DNA of 58,907 bases from Variovorax sp. WDL1 (GCF_001541225.1 NZ_LMTS01000287.1:1816-60722), one strand, 5' to 3'. Positions 7,769 through 17,827 are shown, counted from the first letter of the stretch. Numbers and translations: made by a program. Notes: a model not told the origin generated them from the sequence alone.

Positions 7769-8833
7769 GTGACCGCTTCTCCCTTCAAGCCCGCCCGCCG
7801 CGCGGCCACGCCCATGGCATTCGTCCGAGCGATCGTGAAGGGTTACGAGCGCCATGGCAAGGATCCGTCCGAGGCCCTGGCACAGGCACAGATTGCGCCG
7901 CGCGAGCTGCAATTGACGGGAGGCCGCGTGACCGCGGCCCAGTTCGAGGCGCTGTCTGGCCACGCGATGCAGGAGCTGGACGACGAGGCCCTGGGCTGGT
8001 TCAGCCGCCGCCTGCCCTGGGGCACCTACGGCATGCTGTGCCGCGCCTCCCTGAGCTCACCCGACCTCGGCGTGGCCGTCAAGCGCTGGTGCCGCCACTA
8101 CCGCCTGCTGACCTCGGACATCGGCCTCGAGCTCCAGGTGGCGGGCGGCGTGGCCACGGTATCGATCCGCGAGAACATCGACCTGGGCGAGCTGCGCGAG
8201 TTCTGCCTGGTCTCCAACCTGCGATTCCTGCACGGCTACGCTTCCTGGGCCATCGATTCGCGTGTGTCGCTGCGCGCGGCCCGCTTTCCTTTCGAGGCAC
8301 CGCCGCACCGCGATGCCTATCCGCTGATGTTCGGCGGCGAGCTGCAGTTCGGGGCCGGGGTCGCCAGCTACAGTTTCGACGAACGCTACCTCGCGCTGCC
8401 GCTGCGCCGCGACGAGCAGGCGCTGCGGACCATGCTGCGGCGCGCCCTGCCTCTGACCGTGTTGCAGTACCGCCGCGACCGGCTGCTGGGCCAGCGGGTG
8501 CGCGAGCTGCTGCGCACCCACGGACGGCAGGCGGCCACGGCCGAGACCCTGGCGGCGATCCTGAACGTCTCGGCCCGCACGCTGCACCGCCAGCTGCTGG
8601 AGGAAGGCGTCTCGCTGCAGCATCTCAAGGACGCAGTGCGCCACGAACAGGCAGCCGAGCAGTTGCGCCGCACCCAACGTCCGATCAAGAACATCGCGCT
8701 GTCCGTCGGGTTTCGCAATGAGAAAAGCTTCTCGCGCGCCTTCCGCGCCTGGGCCGGCGTCACGCCCGGCGCATTCCGACGCTCGAGCGCGGCTTCCGCG
8801 CCAGGAAACTTGCCTGGCAGCGACAATTCGTGA
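7769..8833 (+). CDS. AraC-family transcriptional regulator with arabinose-binding-like N-terminal domain
   Basis: A regulator of about 354 residues with the N-terminal Arabinose_bd-type domain (PMAFVRAIVKGYERHG through the ELDDEALGWFSRRLPWGTYGMLCRA segment) and a C-terminal AraC DNA-binding domain with two helix-turn-helix units (ATAETLAAILNVSARTLHRQL and IKNIALSVGFRNEKSFSRAF). It probably controls the divergent leucine/isovalerate operon. Three starts are possible: ATG 7733, GTG 7769 and ATG 7814; none has a good Shine-Dalgarno. ATG 7733 would place the coding start inside the putative operator, so I prefer GTG 7769, but this is uncertain. Other members of this group sit next to acyl-CoA metabolism genes. 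The activating ligand cannot be read from the sequence. Confidence 0.88.
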   Translation: MTASPFKPARRAATPMAFVRAIVKGYERHGKDPSEALAQAQIAPRELQLTGGRVTAAQFEALSGHAMQELDDEALGWFSRRLPWGTYGMLCRASLSSPDLGVAVKRWCRHYRLLTSDIGLELQVAGGVATVSIRENIDLGELREFCLVSNLRFLHGYASWAIDSRVSLRAARFPFEAPPHRDAYPLMFGGELQFGAGVASYSFDERYLALPLRRDEQALRTMLRRALPLTVLQYRRDRLLGQRVRELLRTHGRQAATAETLAAILNVSARTLHRQLLEEGVSLQHLKDAVRHEQAAEQLRRTQRPIKNIALSVGFRNEKSFSRAFRAWAGVTPGAFRRSSAASAPGNLPGSDNS

Positions 8834-8907
8834 CAAAGTTCGCCGCTGCACCCGGCACCGCTCGCCAAGCAGACTCCGGCCCAGTTTTCTCGCCATAGGA
8901 TCGAGGC

Positions 8908-9105
8908 ATGCACATCCCCGACACCGACACTTCCGAATACGCGGCATTGATCGAGTTCGCCGCCACCTCCGGCCGGTCGCGCATTCATCCCAACGTCGAG
9001 AAGAACGCCGACCAGCTCATCGCCCGTTTCTGGTCTGCCCGTGCCCAGGCCATGACCGAAGCGCTGGCCGCGATGGCCAGGGCCGCCACCCCGCGCCGCG
9101 GCTGA
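8908..9105 (+). CDS. Small hypothetical protein (65 aa)
   Basis: A 65-residue acidic-to-neutral protein without a recognised domain, signal peptide or membrane segment. It is mostly alpha-helical in appearance (YAALIEFAATSGRS, KNADQLIARFWSARAQAMTEAL). Third-position GC is very high, as in the real genes around it, and an AGGA lies about 10 bases upstream of the ATG. It sits 74 bases after the AraC gene on the same strand. I do not recognise it; a chance ORF in high-GC DNA remains possible. Confidence 0.5.
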   Translation: MHIPDTDTSEYAALIEFAATSGRSRIHPNVEKNADQLIARFWSARAQAMTEALAAMARAATPRRG

Positions 9106-9138
9106 GCCGCCGCATCCTCACCGGGAACCGACGCCCCC

Positions 9139-9831
9139 TCAGGCCATCACCGCGGGCCACGCAGCCAGCAGCGCGGGCAACTGCGCCATGTCGCTGAACA
9201 CATGCGCCACACCGGCGGCGCGCAGTGCCTCGGGGCCGCTGTGGCCCAGGTCGCAGGGGCTGTAGCCGAAAACCGTGGCGCCGGCCGCCACGCCGGCGGT
9301 GGCACCGGTCACCGTGTCCTCCACCACCGCGCAGCGCGCCGGGTCCACGTCCAGCGCCGCGGCCGCCGCCAGGTAGACGTCGGGCGCCGGCTTGGAGCGC
9401 GGCGTCTCGTGGCCGCTGAAGATGCGGCCCTCGAAGGCATCGAGCAGGCCGATCTTCTCCAGCTGCAGCCGGACCTTGTGCCGGTCCGCACCCGAGGCGC
9501 AGGCGATGCGGCCGGCCGTGCTCGCGTGCAGCATACGCACCGCAGCGGGCGCGCCGGCGATCTCGACCAGATCGCGTTCGAGCGCCTCGTTGCGCCGCGC
9601 CCGGAACTCGGCCAGCCAGTCGGGCGTGACAGTGAAGCCGGTCATGGCCTCGATCAAGGCGGTCTCGTCCTTGACGGCCTTGCCGGTGAATATGCGCATC
9701 GAATCCTGGACGGTGAGCGCCCAGCCGAGCTCGCCGAGCATTTCGGCGAGCACGCGGTTGGTGATGGGTTCGGAGTCGACGAGCACGCCGTCGCAGTCGA
9801 AGAGGACGGCGTCGAAGGGGATGGAGGGCAT
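9139..9831 (-). CDS. HAD-superfamily (IA/beta-phosphoglucomutase-like) hydrolase
   Basis: A 230-residue HAD hydrolase of the phosphoglycolate phosphatase/beta-phosphoglucomutase group. Motif I is FDCDGVLVDSEP with nucleophile Asp12 and general acid Asp14; motif II is the Ser in CASGADRHK; Lys in SKPAPDVYLAAA is motif III; and VVEDTVTG supplies the motif IV acid. A helical cap follows motif I (about residues 20-85). Such enzymes dephosphorylate small sugar phosphates or related metabolites in the cytoplasm; the substrate cannot be assigned. It stands alone between a small ORF and thiC, 63 bases downstream of thiC on the same strand, so read-through from thiC is possible. Confidence 0.9.
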   Translation of the reverse strand: MPSIPFDAVLFDCDGVLVDSEPITNRVLAEMLGELGWALTVQDSMRIFTGKAVKDETALIEAMTGFTVTPDWLAEFRARRNEALERDLVEIAGAPAAVRMLHASTAGRIACASGADRHKVRLQLEKIGLLDAFEGRIFSGHETPRSKPAPDVYLAAAAALDVDPARCAVVEDTVTGATAGVAAGATVFGYSPCDLGHSGPEALRAAGVAHVFSDMAQLPALLAAWPAVMA

Positions 9832-9894
9832 GAGGTCGATGGTAAGGGCCCTCGCAAACCTCCGCGCCTTCCGCGCTCGGATTCCTGCTTCGAC

Positions 9895-11781
<1,887 letters not shown>

Positions 11782-11872
11782 GCGGGGCACTCCTTCGGGT
11801 TGATGGGTGCTCCGCAATCGCTCCGGGTCGGCGCGGCGGAAATGGGAAGGTTCCGTGGCCGGGGAGTCGCAG

Positions 11873-11957
11873 CTCTTCTTACGCTGGTATGAACCAGTTC
11901 AAGTTCGCGGGTTCGGCCGCTTGGCCATCTCAGCACGCATCGCGCGTACACCCCGGA
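11873..11957 (-). ncRNA. TPP riboswitch (THI element) upstream of thiC
   Basis: Reading the minus strand, the conserved THI blocks appear in order: GGGGTG, then CTGAGAT, AACCC, GAACTTGAACTGG, and ACCAGCG, with the closing GAAG at the 3' end. The spacing and the ACTGG/ACCAG stem match the TPP aptamer. About 90 bases separate it from the thiC start; no U-tract terminator is visible there, so control may be at translation initiation or by Rho (inference). Confidence 0.93.
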
Positions 11958-11966
11958 GCGGGGCCG

Positions 11967-11996
11967 ATTCTAGGCCCCGCGCGCGAGAAGGATCAA
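11967..11996 (-). promoter_or_regulatory. Putative sigma-70 promoter of the thiC leader
   Basis: On the minus strand TTGATC (11991-11996) is followed after 18 bases by TAGAAT (11967-11972), and the predicted transcript start falls a few bases before the riboswitch. The -35 box overlaps the stop codon of the DedA-rhodanese gene. Confidence 0.5.
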
Positions 11997-12970
11997 GCGG
12001 GATGTACGGCGACGTCCGGCGCATCGGCCTCGAGCGGGGCCGGCTCCGAGGCCAGCGCGTCGGCAGCGGCCCAGGCCGCGATGCCGCCGGCGAGCACGCG
12101 CACGCGCGGCAGGCCGGCCTTCGCCAGCAGCCGTGCGGCAGCGATGGCGGTCTCGTCGTTCGGGCAGTCGCAGAACACCACCAGCTCGCGCGCGGCCCGG
12201 AGTTCGGCCAGGCGATCCGTCAGCTCGCCGTACGTGATGCCGACGGCGCCAGGCACGGCGCGGTCGTCGAACCGGCGCGATTCGGCCGAGCGCAGGTCGA
12301 CCACCATGAGGCGCGCGCCGACGGCGAAGGCCTCGCGCAGCGCGCCGACCTCGATGTGCGCGATGTCCTCGGCCTGCCGCGCGATGCGGCGCGCGCGATA
12401 TCGCCAGGCCACGAAGGCGGCCAGCAGCAGCGTGCCCACCAGCGTGGCCGTGAGGCCGACGTTGGCCATCACCGCCAGCACGTCCTGGATCGCGGCATGG
12501 AACAGACCGCCGAGCGCCAGGAAGCCCAGCGACCATATCGCCGCGGCGAGCGTCTCGTAGGCCAGGAAGCGCGCGTTCGACATGCCCAGAGCCCCGGCCA
12601 TCGGCGGCGCCACCACCGACACGCCCGGCACGAACTTGGCCGCGATCAGCGACAGGCCGCCCCAGCGCCCGAGAATGGACTCGCTGCGCCGCACACAGGT
12701 GTCGGCCGACAGCGACACGCGGCACAGGAAGCGCATCACGCGGTAGCCCCAGCGGCGCCCGGCCAGGAACCAGGCGCCGTCGCCGAGGATGTTGCCCAGC
12801 ACGGAGGCAAGCATCACGGCAATGAAGGACAGCTGCCCGTCGACGGCGAGCCCGCCGGCGACCACCAGGAAAGGCGCGGCCGGCACCGGCGCGCCCAGGC
12901 GCGTCGCCAGCGTGGCCAGGAAGACCACGGCGGCGCCCTGCGCGGAAAGAAGAGCGACGAGATCGTTCAT
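11993..12970 (-). CDS. DedA-family membrane protein fused to a C-terminal rhodanese domain
   Basis: A 325-residue two-domain protein. Residues 1-165 are a DedA/SNARE-associated membrane domain with the FVPGVSVVAPPMAGALGMSNARFLAY segment holding the conserved Pro and Gly residues, preceded by a GNILGDGAWFLAGRRWGYR segment; DedA proteins are linked to lipid carrier flipping and membrane homeostasis. A further membrane helix (about 172-188) leads to a cytoplasmic rhodanese domain (about 205-310), which has the DLRSAESR entry motif, active-site Cys267 in FCDCPNDETA, and LAGGIAAW near its end. The Cys suggests sulfur transfer or thiol binding. It starts 2 bases after the DUF3047 stop, so the two form an operon. 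Fusions of these two domains occur in proteobacteria; their function is not established. Confidence 0.9.
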   Translation of the reverse strand: MNDLVALLSAQGAAVVFLATLATRLGAPVPAAPFLVVAGGLAVDGQLSFIAVMLASVLGNILGDGAWFLAGRRWGYRVMRFLCRVSLSADTCVRRSESILGRWGGLSLIAAKFVPGVSVVAPPMAGALGMSNARFLAYETLAAAIWSLGFLALGGLFHAAIQDVLAVMANVGLTATLVGTLLLAAFVAWRYRARRIARQAEDIAHIEVGALREAFAVGARLMVVDLRSAESRRFDDRAVPGAVGITYGELTDRLAELRAARELVVFCDCPNDETAIAAARLLAKAGLPRVRVLAGGIAAWAAADALASEPAPLEADAPDVAVHPA

Positions 12971-12972
12971 CG

Positions 12973-13815
12973 CTATTCCGCCGTGCCGGCGCGCGCCGGC
13001 GGGAGCTGGACCCCGGCACTGCGGGTCGTCGCGATGCTGCGCAGGTCGATGTCGGAGAAGTACGCCAGCCCGTGGCCCTGGGTGTTGTCTGCGTCGGCCG
13101 AGACCGCAACCGCGACAACGTCCGGCAGCGTGTCGCCGGCCTCGTCGCCAAAGGCGCGCTTGTAGTCGGCCAGCAGATTGCGGCGCTCACTCACGAAGGC
13201 CACGGGATTCGACGCAGCGCCGGACTCCAGCACCACCATTCGCATGCGCCGGGTGAAGGCGTTGTCCAGCGCGGCGCCCTTGGCTTCCTTCTTGTCCCAC
13301 ACGTAGCACAGCGCCTCGCTGGGCACTTCTTCGCCGGTGGTGCGGCGCGCCAGCGCCAGGCGGGTGCGCTCCCCGAAGGACAGGCGCTCTACGGGCAAGT
13401 CGAAGAAGACGCAGAGCTTCGCTGCGCCGTCATCGCCGGCGCGAGTGCGCAGGTTGGCGCCCTCCACGAAGGTGTCGACGCGCCACCGCCAGGCCAGCGT
13501 GGTCGAGGGATTGAGCGGCACGCGGGTGGCATGCACGAGGTTGCCGTAGGACTGCTCGGCCTCGACCTTGAGCACCTTCTGCGCGCCCTCCTGGACCACC
13601 TCGAAGCGGGTCGGCGTCTTGTTGGGCAGGCTGGTAAAGCGCCAGGGCTGGGGCGCCTGGGCGCCGCGCGCGGCGGAGAAAGGGGTGATCACAGCCTCTT
13701 CGGCATGTGCGGCCGGCGCGGCGAGCCAGAAGGCGGCAGCGGCGATCGGCGCAGCCAGCATCGCGCCGATCCAGCGGGATGCGGTCGGGATGATCGTGCT
13801 GTACTTCGTCGCCAT
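12973..13815 (-). CDS. DUF3047 exported protein
   Basis: A 280-residue protein with an N-terminal signal peptide (basic start, hydrophobic residues about 17-36, likely cleavage after AHA). The mature part matches the DUF3047 type: WRFTSLPNKTPTRFEVV near the start, AWRWRVD in the middle, the DLPVE and YVWDKKEAKG region, and DVVAVAVSADADNTQGHGLAYFSDIDL at the end. The fold is probably a beta-sandwich of galactose-binding type (inference). It is likely periplasmic; no catalytic residues can be named. It is followed by the DedA-rhodanese gene with a 2-base gap, and its upstream region carries a short triple repeat and palindromes. Confidence 0.82.
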   Translation of the reverse strand: MATKYSTIIPTASRWIGAMLAAPIAAAAFWLAAPAAHAEEAVITPFSAARGAQAPQPWRFTSLPNKTPTRFEVVQEGAQKVLKVEAEQSYGNLVHATRVPLNPSTTLAWRWRVDTFVEGANLRTRAGDDGAAKLCVFFDLPVERLSFGERTRLALARRTTGEEVPSEALCYVWDKKEAKGAALDNAFTRRMRMVVLESGAASNPVAFVSERRNLLADYKRAFGDEAGDTLPDVVAVAVSADADNTQGHGLAYFSDIDLRSIATTRSAGVQLPPARAGTAE

Positions 13816-13837
13816 GGAGTTCTCGGGGTGTCGGTAT

Positions 13838-13873
13838 GTGCTGCTTGGAGTGCTGCTCGGTGTGCTGCCTGAG
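13838..13873. repeat. Three tandem 12-bp imperfect repeats upstream of the DUF3047 gene
   Basis: GTGCTGC[T/C][T/C]G begins at 13838, 13850 and 13862, giving three head-to-tail 12-bp units. They lie 23-58 bases upstream of the DUF3047 start. They may be protein-binding sites or a slippage tract. Confidence 0.55.
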
Positions 13874-13942
13874 CTTGAGGGGAGTGTGGGGGCCGGAGCG
13901 CCCCGGATAAAGTAGCCAAACGGAATCGGACTGTCGCCAAAT

Positions 13943-13982
13943 CGCGCACAATGCGCGGCCTTGCTATCGAATCCGTAGCAAG
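13943..13982. repeat. Two adjacent inverted repeats between yChJ-like gene and DUF3047 gene
   Basis: CGCGCA-CAA-TGCGCG (13943-13957) is directly followed by CTTGCTA-N9-TAGCAAG (13960-13966 and 13976-13982), both with perfect arms. No T-run follows on either strand, so a simple terminator is not shown; an operator or a stop for the upstream minus-strand gene is possible. Confidence 0.45.
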
Positions 13983-14030
13983 AAATGCCGGCTGCGCGAG
14001 GGGTCTCTGTATTTCAAGCGCAGGAACGAT

Positions 14031-14459
14031 TCAGCGCATCACCCCGTCGATGTAGTACCAACGGAGGAGATCGCCCTCGCCTTTCTCGCGCACGAAGCGG
14101 CTGCGCTCCACGAGCCGGGTGGCCGTGCCCGACCGGTCGCGCTGGCGCGCCACGAACTCGACCTCGGCATGGCCGGCCTCGCGCTCGGCATGGGCGCGCA
14201 CTTCCAGGCCCAGCCATTTGACGCCGGGCTCGAAGTCGAGGCGATCGGGGCGGCGCGAGGGATGCCAGGTCGCCAGCAGGTAGTCGGCGCGTTCGCGCAC
14301 GAAGGCGGTGTAGCGCGAACGCATCAGGGATTCGGCGTCGGGCGCCGGCGTTTGCGCGAAGTCGTTCAGGTAGCGGCCGCAGCATTGGGCGCAGGGCAGG
14401 ACAGCGCCGCGACGGTCTCGGCGGCCGCAAGGGCAGGAATCGGGCTCGGGTCTGGGCAT
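14031..14459 (-). CDS. YchJ-family (UPF0225) protein
   Basis: A 142-residue protein of the YchJ family. The N-terminus carries the cysteine cluster CPCG...CAQCCGRYL (about residues 8-28), a zinc-binding arrangement like the SEC-C motif. The body is an NTF2-like domain with the diagnostic SLMRSRYTAFVRERADYLLATWHP segment and a closing VEFVARQRD...RFVREKGE...WYYIDG. Function is unknown; NTF2-like plus zinc-knuckle proteins are thought to bind other proteins or nucleic acid. ATG at 14459 directly precedes the conserved PEPDSCPCG; an upstream in-frame ATG adds only low-complexity residues. It is divergent from the LuxR-type gene across about 100 bases. Confidence 0.85.
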   Translation of the reverse strand: MPRPEPDSCPCGRRDRRGAVLPCAQCCGRYLNDFAQTPAPDAESLMRSRYTAFVRERADYLLATWHPSRRPDRLDFEPGVKWLGLEVRAHAEREAGHAEVEFVARQRDRSGTATRLVERSRFVREKGEGDLLRWYYIDGVMR

Positions 14460-14561
14460 TGGGGGGGCGTGGCGGGTGCGGCCATTGTGCAACCCTGAAT
14501 CGCCCCGATGGCGCGTTGCTTGCTCGCGCCCTAGGCTTCGGCAAGGACGAGGAGAACGGCC

Positions 14562-15296
14562 ATGTATCTGAAGGCTTCGGAACAGCAGGCGCTGCGCGAC
14601 ATCTTCGCGTTGCTGGCGGAGGACCAGGGAGAGTCCGAGATCCGCGAGCGCCTGGGCTGGGCGCTGCTGGACTTGCTGCGGGCGGACCAGTTCGCCTCAT
14701 TCGTGTGGGATGCAGACAGCGGCACTTTCGGGAAGCGCGTGGCGCTCAACATGGCGCCGAGCAACCTCGACCGCTATGCGCAGTGGCACCAGCACCACGA
14801 TCCCATCACCTTCGTGCTGCAGTCGCGCCGCCGCGCCACCCGCGTGACCGAGGTGATGCCACAGCGCGCGCTGATGCGCACTGCCTTCTTCAACGACTTC
14901 CTGTCGCGTGACGGCTTGCACTGGGGCATGAACCTCCATGCCTTCGATGGCGAGCGTGCGCTCGGCGACCTGCGGATCTGGCGGCGACGCGGGCGTGGGG
15001 ACTTCGGCGCGCACGAGACGGCGCTGCTGGATCTGGTCGAACCGGCGTTCATCGGCGCCTTGCGCCGCGCCCAGCGAAATGCTTCGCCCGCCGCCACGCG
15101 CGAGGCGGCCTGGGCCAGCCTGAGTGTTCGCGAGCAGCAGGTTGCACGAGCGGTGTGCGAAGGCCTCACTGACAAGGAGATCGCGCGGCGCGCGCGTGTC
15201 GGCGTGCCGACAGTGCGCACTTATCTGCGTCGCATCTTCGGCAAGCTGGGCATCGAGCGACGCTCGGCGCTGGCGGCGTGGGTGCCGGGGCGCTGA
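14562..15296 (+). CDS. LuxR-family transcriptional regulator
   Basis: A 244-residue regulator with a C-terminal LuxR/GerE helix-turn-helix (about 178-240): LSVREQQVARAVCEGLTDKEIARR then TVRTYLRRIFGKLGIERRSALA. The N-terminal 170 residues form a sensory domain, rich in Trp and His (WDADSG, YAQWHQHHDPIT, LHWGMNLHAF), that looks GAF- or PAS-like but lacks a clear autoinducer-binding signature. There is no response-regulator receiver domain. GGACGAGGAG lies upstream of the ATG as a plausible ribosome binding site. It converges on a lipoprotein gene 36 bases away. The target genes are unknown; the divergent YchJ-like gene is the nearest candidate. Confidence 0.87.
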   Translation: MYLKASEQQALRDIFALLAEDQGESEIRERLGWALLDLLRADQFASFVWDADSGTFGKRVALNMAPSNLDRYAQWHQHHDPITFVLQSRRRATRVTEVMPQRALMRTAFFNDFLSRDGLHWGMNLHAFDGERALGDLRIWRRRGRGDFGAHETALLDLVEPAFIGALRRAQRNASPAATREAAWASLSVREQQVARAVCEGLTDKEIARRARVGVPTVRTYLRRIFGKLGIERRSALAAWVPGR

Positions 15297-15332
15297 AGCG
15301 GAGAAGTGCGCTGGCGGCCTTGCATCCTTGCG

Positions 15333-16052
15333 TCACGGCTCGCAGGTATTGCCGTTTGGAAGCGTCGTGGAGCTTCCAGAGCTCGCTGCGTTGTACTGCA
15401 TGTACCGGACTGCGCGCTCTCGCGTATTGGCCGTCATCGCTTCGATCTTTCCTAATAAGTGAGAGAAGATCGCGTAAGGACTGAATACGCTGTCGCCACA
15501 ATTGGTGGACGCCAATATTTCTTCACCGCTTTTCTGCAAAGCAGTCTTGTCCTTGACGTCCAGAATGAGTGTTCGCTGCAAGGCCCTTGCACTTTGCATC
15601 AGCGCCTTGCGCTGCAAGTCGGTGATCGGCTGGGCGTTGATCCATGCCTCGATATCGTCCCGCACGCCGTTCCTATTGGCATCGGGTCCTGCAACATCGC
15701 TGGAACGGTCGAGCGCGGGGTAGGCGCCACTCCGCTCAAGTGCGGCGATCTGCTCCCTGAGCGCAGGTGGCGTGGCAACGCCGGGGACTGGCATGGAAGG
15801 TGGCGGGGGCGCTCCTGGCGCGGAAATTGGCGCTGCGGACGCGGGCGCCGAACTTGCCGCTGGTACTGATGCCGCTCCCACCCCTCCTGTTGTCAGCCCC
15901 GCAGCCGTTGGTGCACCCGCAGGTGCTGTGTAGTTGCTGCTGCCGCTGTTGCCACTGTCCCCGCCGCAGGCTGCCAGCGAAGCGATCAGGACCGTGCCGA
16001 GTGCCCAACGAACGGTAGACAAGGCGAATTCGACTTTGGGTGCGATACGCAT
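15333..16052 (-). CDS. Predicted lipoprotein with calcium-binding-like Asp-rich motif
   Basis: A 239-residue predicted lipoprotein. The signal peptide ends in a lipobox (SLAAC at about residues 25-29), so Cys29 should be lipidated. A low-complexity linker rich in Ala, Gly, Pro and Ser covers about residues 30-90. The globular part includes DANRNGVRDDIEAWI, which looks like the Asp/Asn-rich calcium loop of EF-hand or thrombospondin-3 type, then helices to residue 200 and a low-complexity tail with the last Cys. It is 29 bases downstream of the secreted hydrolase gene on the same strand and likely its operon partner. No family was recognised. Composition is somewhat less GC-biased than the neighbours. 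Confidence 0.75.
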   Translation of the reverse strand: MRIAPKVEFALSTVRWALGTVLIASLAACGGDSGNSGSSNYTAPAGAPTAAGLTTGGVGAASVPAASSAPASAAPISAPGAPPPPSMPVPGVATPPALREQIAALERSGAYPALDRSSDVAGPDANRNGVRDDIEAWINAQPITDLQRKALMQSARALQRTLILDVKDKTALQKSGEEILASTNCGDSVFSPYAIFSHLLGKIEAMTANTRERAVRYMQYNAASSGSSTTLPNGNTCEP

Positions 16053-16081
16053 GTGACTCCCTCCTTTTTGATTGACGTTTC

Positions 16082-17734
16082 TCAGAGGGCCTCCAGCGCA
16101 GCGCTGATCATGGCCTTGATTCGGTCACGGGCGACGCGCGCAGCGTCAAGATATGTGGCGACCAGCGTGTGCCCGCTTGCATCCGCCGCGCTCCATGGCA
16201 GCCAGATGTTGATGGGCAGCACACTGTTGCTGCCGAAGTTGCGCAACCCGTTGATGACCTGATCAATGTCGGCTAGTACATGCTCACCGCGCGACGTAGG
16301 CGACGCGGGCGCAACATGGACCACCTTGGCCCTGACGTCGGCGCGACTCGCGCGCAGCTCGTCGTAGGCGACGTTAACGAACAGGTTGCCTTGCGAATGT
16401 GCCACCAGGACGAAGTCCGATCCCTCGTCGGCCAGTCCTTGCAGCTTGATCAAATGCGCCGCCATATCCCCTGCCGTGGGCGGATTGCTCAACAGTTGCG
16501 ATACGCCCTTGACGAATCCTGCCAGCATTGAGCTGGCAGCGGCATCGATCAGATCGGCCAGCCCCGCTCCTCCTTGCTTCAAGCCGATCAGAAGACTTCC
16601 GGTCATCGAGCTCGGATCGCCCTGGCGACCCGAGAGCAGGTCCCAATAGTGCTCCCAGCGGTTGGCCAGAACACCGTCAAGTTCCTTGCTGCGCTGAATA
16701 AATGTCTCGGCGATGTCTTGCAGGGCAGTATTGCCGTTGCCCTTACCGGTCTGGTTATAGAAGTTCTCGTAGCGAAGGGGCACGTCGTTGTGAGTCGGCC
16801 CGACCAGTCTCCTCAGCGCTGTCAGGCCATCACCCGCCTGCAACCTCGTATTCCACACCCCATTGAAAAACCCGATGACAACCGGCGCCATCTTGATCTC
16901 CACCATCGCCGGCTGATCGCAACTGGAGCATTCCGCCTTGATGGTGTCGATCTGCGCCTTGTCGAAACGGGCAGGAAAGCGGTAGGCACTGCCGAAGCGT
17001 CCTGTCGCATCGGTGATGCCGTTTGCGACCGACAGCGTGCCGGGCGTCCCCTCATTCGGCGTCACCGTCAGCGTGATGCGCTGGCCCGCAATTCCTGTGC
17101 TGCCACCTTCGTGAACATGAATCCACAGGTCCACCGGCTTGTCCCCCTCCTTCTTCGAATAGCGGGTTCTGGAAGCCTTCAGCTCGATCTTGCGAGGCGG
17201 CACGCAAGCACCCGAAGGAAAGTCCGGGCGGCTGCCGGCGGGGCAGATGCAGGTTCCCGAAGAGCTGCCGGTAGCAAACGGTTCCCGTGAGATGTAAGCG
17301 ACGGCACCGATGGGCCATCGTGCCGTCCTCGGATAGTCGCGACAGACCGGATGGATCGGGCCATCGAGATCATCCATGACGACGGGGGAGCCGCAACCCA
17401 CCGCGCGACGCCGGCACATGGGTCCATCCCATTCATTGTCAAGCGCGTCTCCGGCCGCAGAGCAGTACTTGCTGCCTACCCACGAATACTCGCGCCGCGC
17501 AGCACCACAGACCTCCGACGCGGCCGATGAGAACGTCGTCAGGCCGGGCCAGACACCCCGGTCGACATCCCGCATGTCGTATTCGAGCGCATAGCCGAAA
17601 GGCTCCCAGGAGAAATGTGTTTCGGAGGCATGGCCCAAGCCGGTGCACCCGAACAAACACGCCATGATCCACGTCCGCCACGAAGCTCGCATCCATGCGC
17701 GCAAGGCGGCCCATCCCTGCAGTCCACTGTTCAT
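16082..17734 (-). CDS. Predicted exported alpha/beta-hydrolase with Ig-like domain
   Basis: A 550-residue predicted secreted protein. A signal sequence covers about residues 1-36 (likely cleavage after GHA). A cysteine-rich region follows (about 60-180, with paired Cys such as CICPAG). Residues 180-270 resemble a bacterial Ig-like (Big_1-type) domain: RITLTVTPNEGTPGTLSV then TDATGRFGSAYRFPA. The C-terminal half is an alpha/beta-hydrolase: nucleophile elbow AHSQG with Ser447, and a likely catalytic His at about 522 in SGHTLVATYL. The catalytic acid is not certain. A lipase or esterase acting outside the cytoplasm is the simplest reading. It precedes a lipoprotein gene by 29 bases. ATG 17734 was preferred to an earlier in-frame ATG because it starts the signal sequence. 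The whole architecture is not one I can name. Confidence 0.78.
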   Translation of the reverse strand: MNSGLQGWAALRAWMRASWRTWIMACLFGCTGLGHASETHFSWEPFGYALEYDMRDVDRGVWPGLTTFSSAASEVCGAARREYSWVGSKYCSAAGDALDNEWDGPMCRRRAVGCGSPVVMDDLDGPIHPVCRDYPRTARWPIGAVAYISREPFATGSSSGTCICPAGSRPDFPSGACVPPRKIELKASRTRYSKKEGDKPVDLWIHVHEGGSTGIAGQRITLTVTPNEGTPGTLSVANGITDATGRFGSAYRFPARFDKAQIDTIKAECSSCDQPAMVEIKMAPVVIGFFNGVWNTRLQAGDGLTALRRLVGPTHNDVPLRYENFYNQTGKGNGNTALQDIAETFIQRSKELDGVLANRWEHYWDLLSGRQGDPSSMTGSLLIGLKQGGAGLADLIDAAASSMLAGFVKGVSQLLSNPPTAGDMAAHLIKLQGLADEGSDFVLVAHSQGNLFVNVAYDELRASRADVRAKVVHVAPASPTSRGEHVLADIDQVINGLRNFGSNSVLPINIWLPWSAADASGHTLVATYLDAARVARDRIKAMISAALEAL

Positions 17735-17827
17735 TTGTTGCTCTTTCTGCCGCGACGCTAACAGCGAGGCCGCAGGTGCTGCAACGATTAACACTTTTTC
17801 TTCGGCGCTCCGGCGGCGCCGCGCCGT

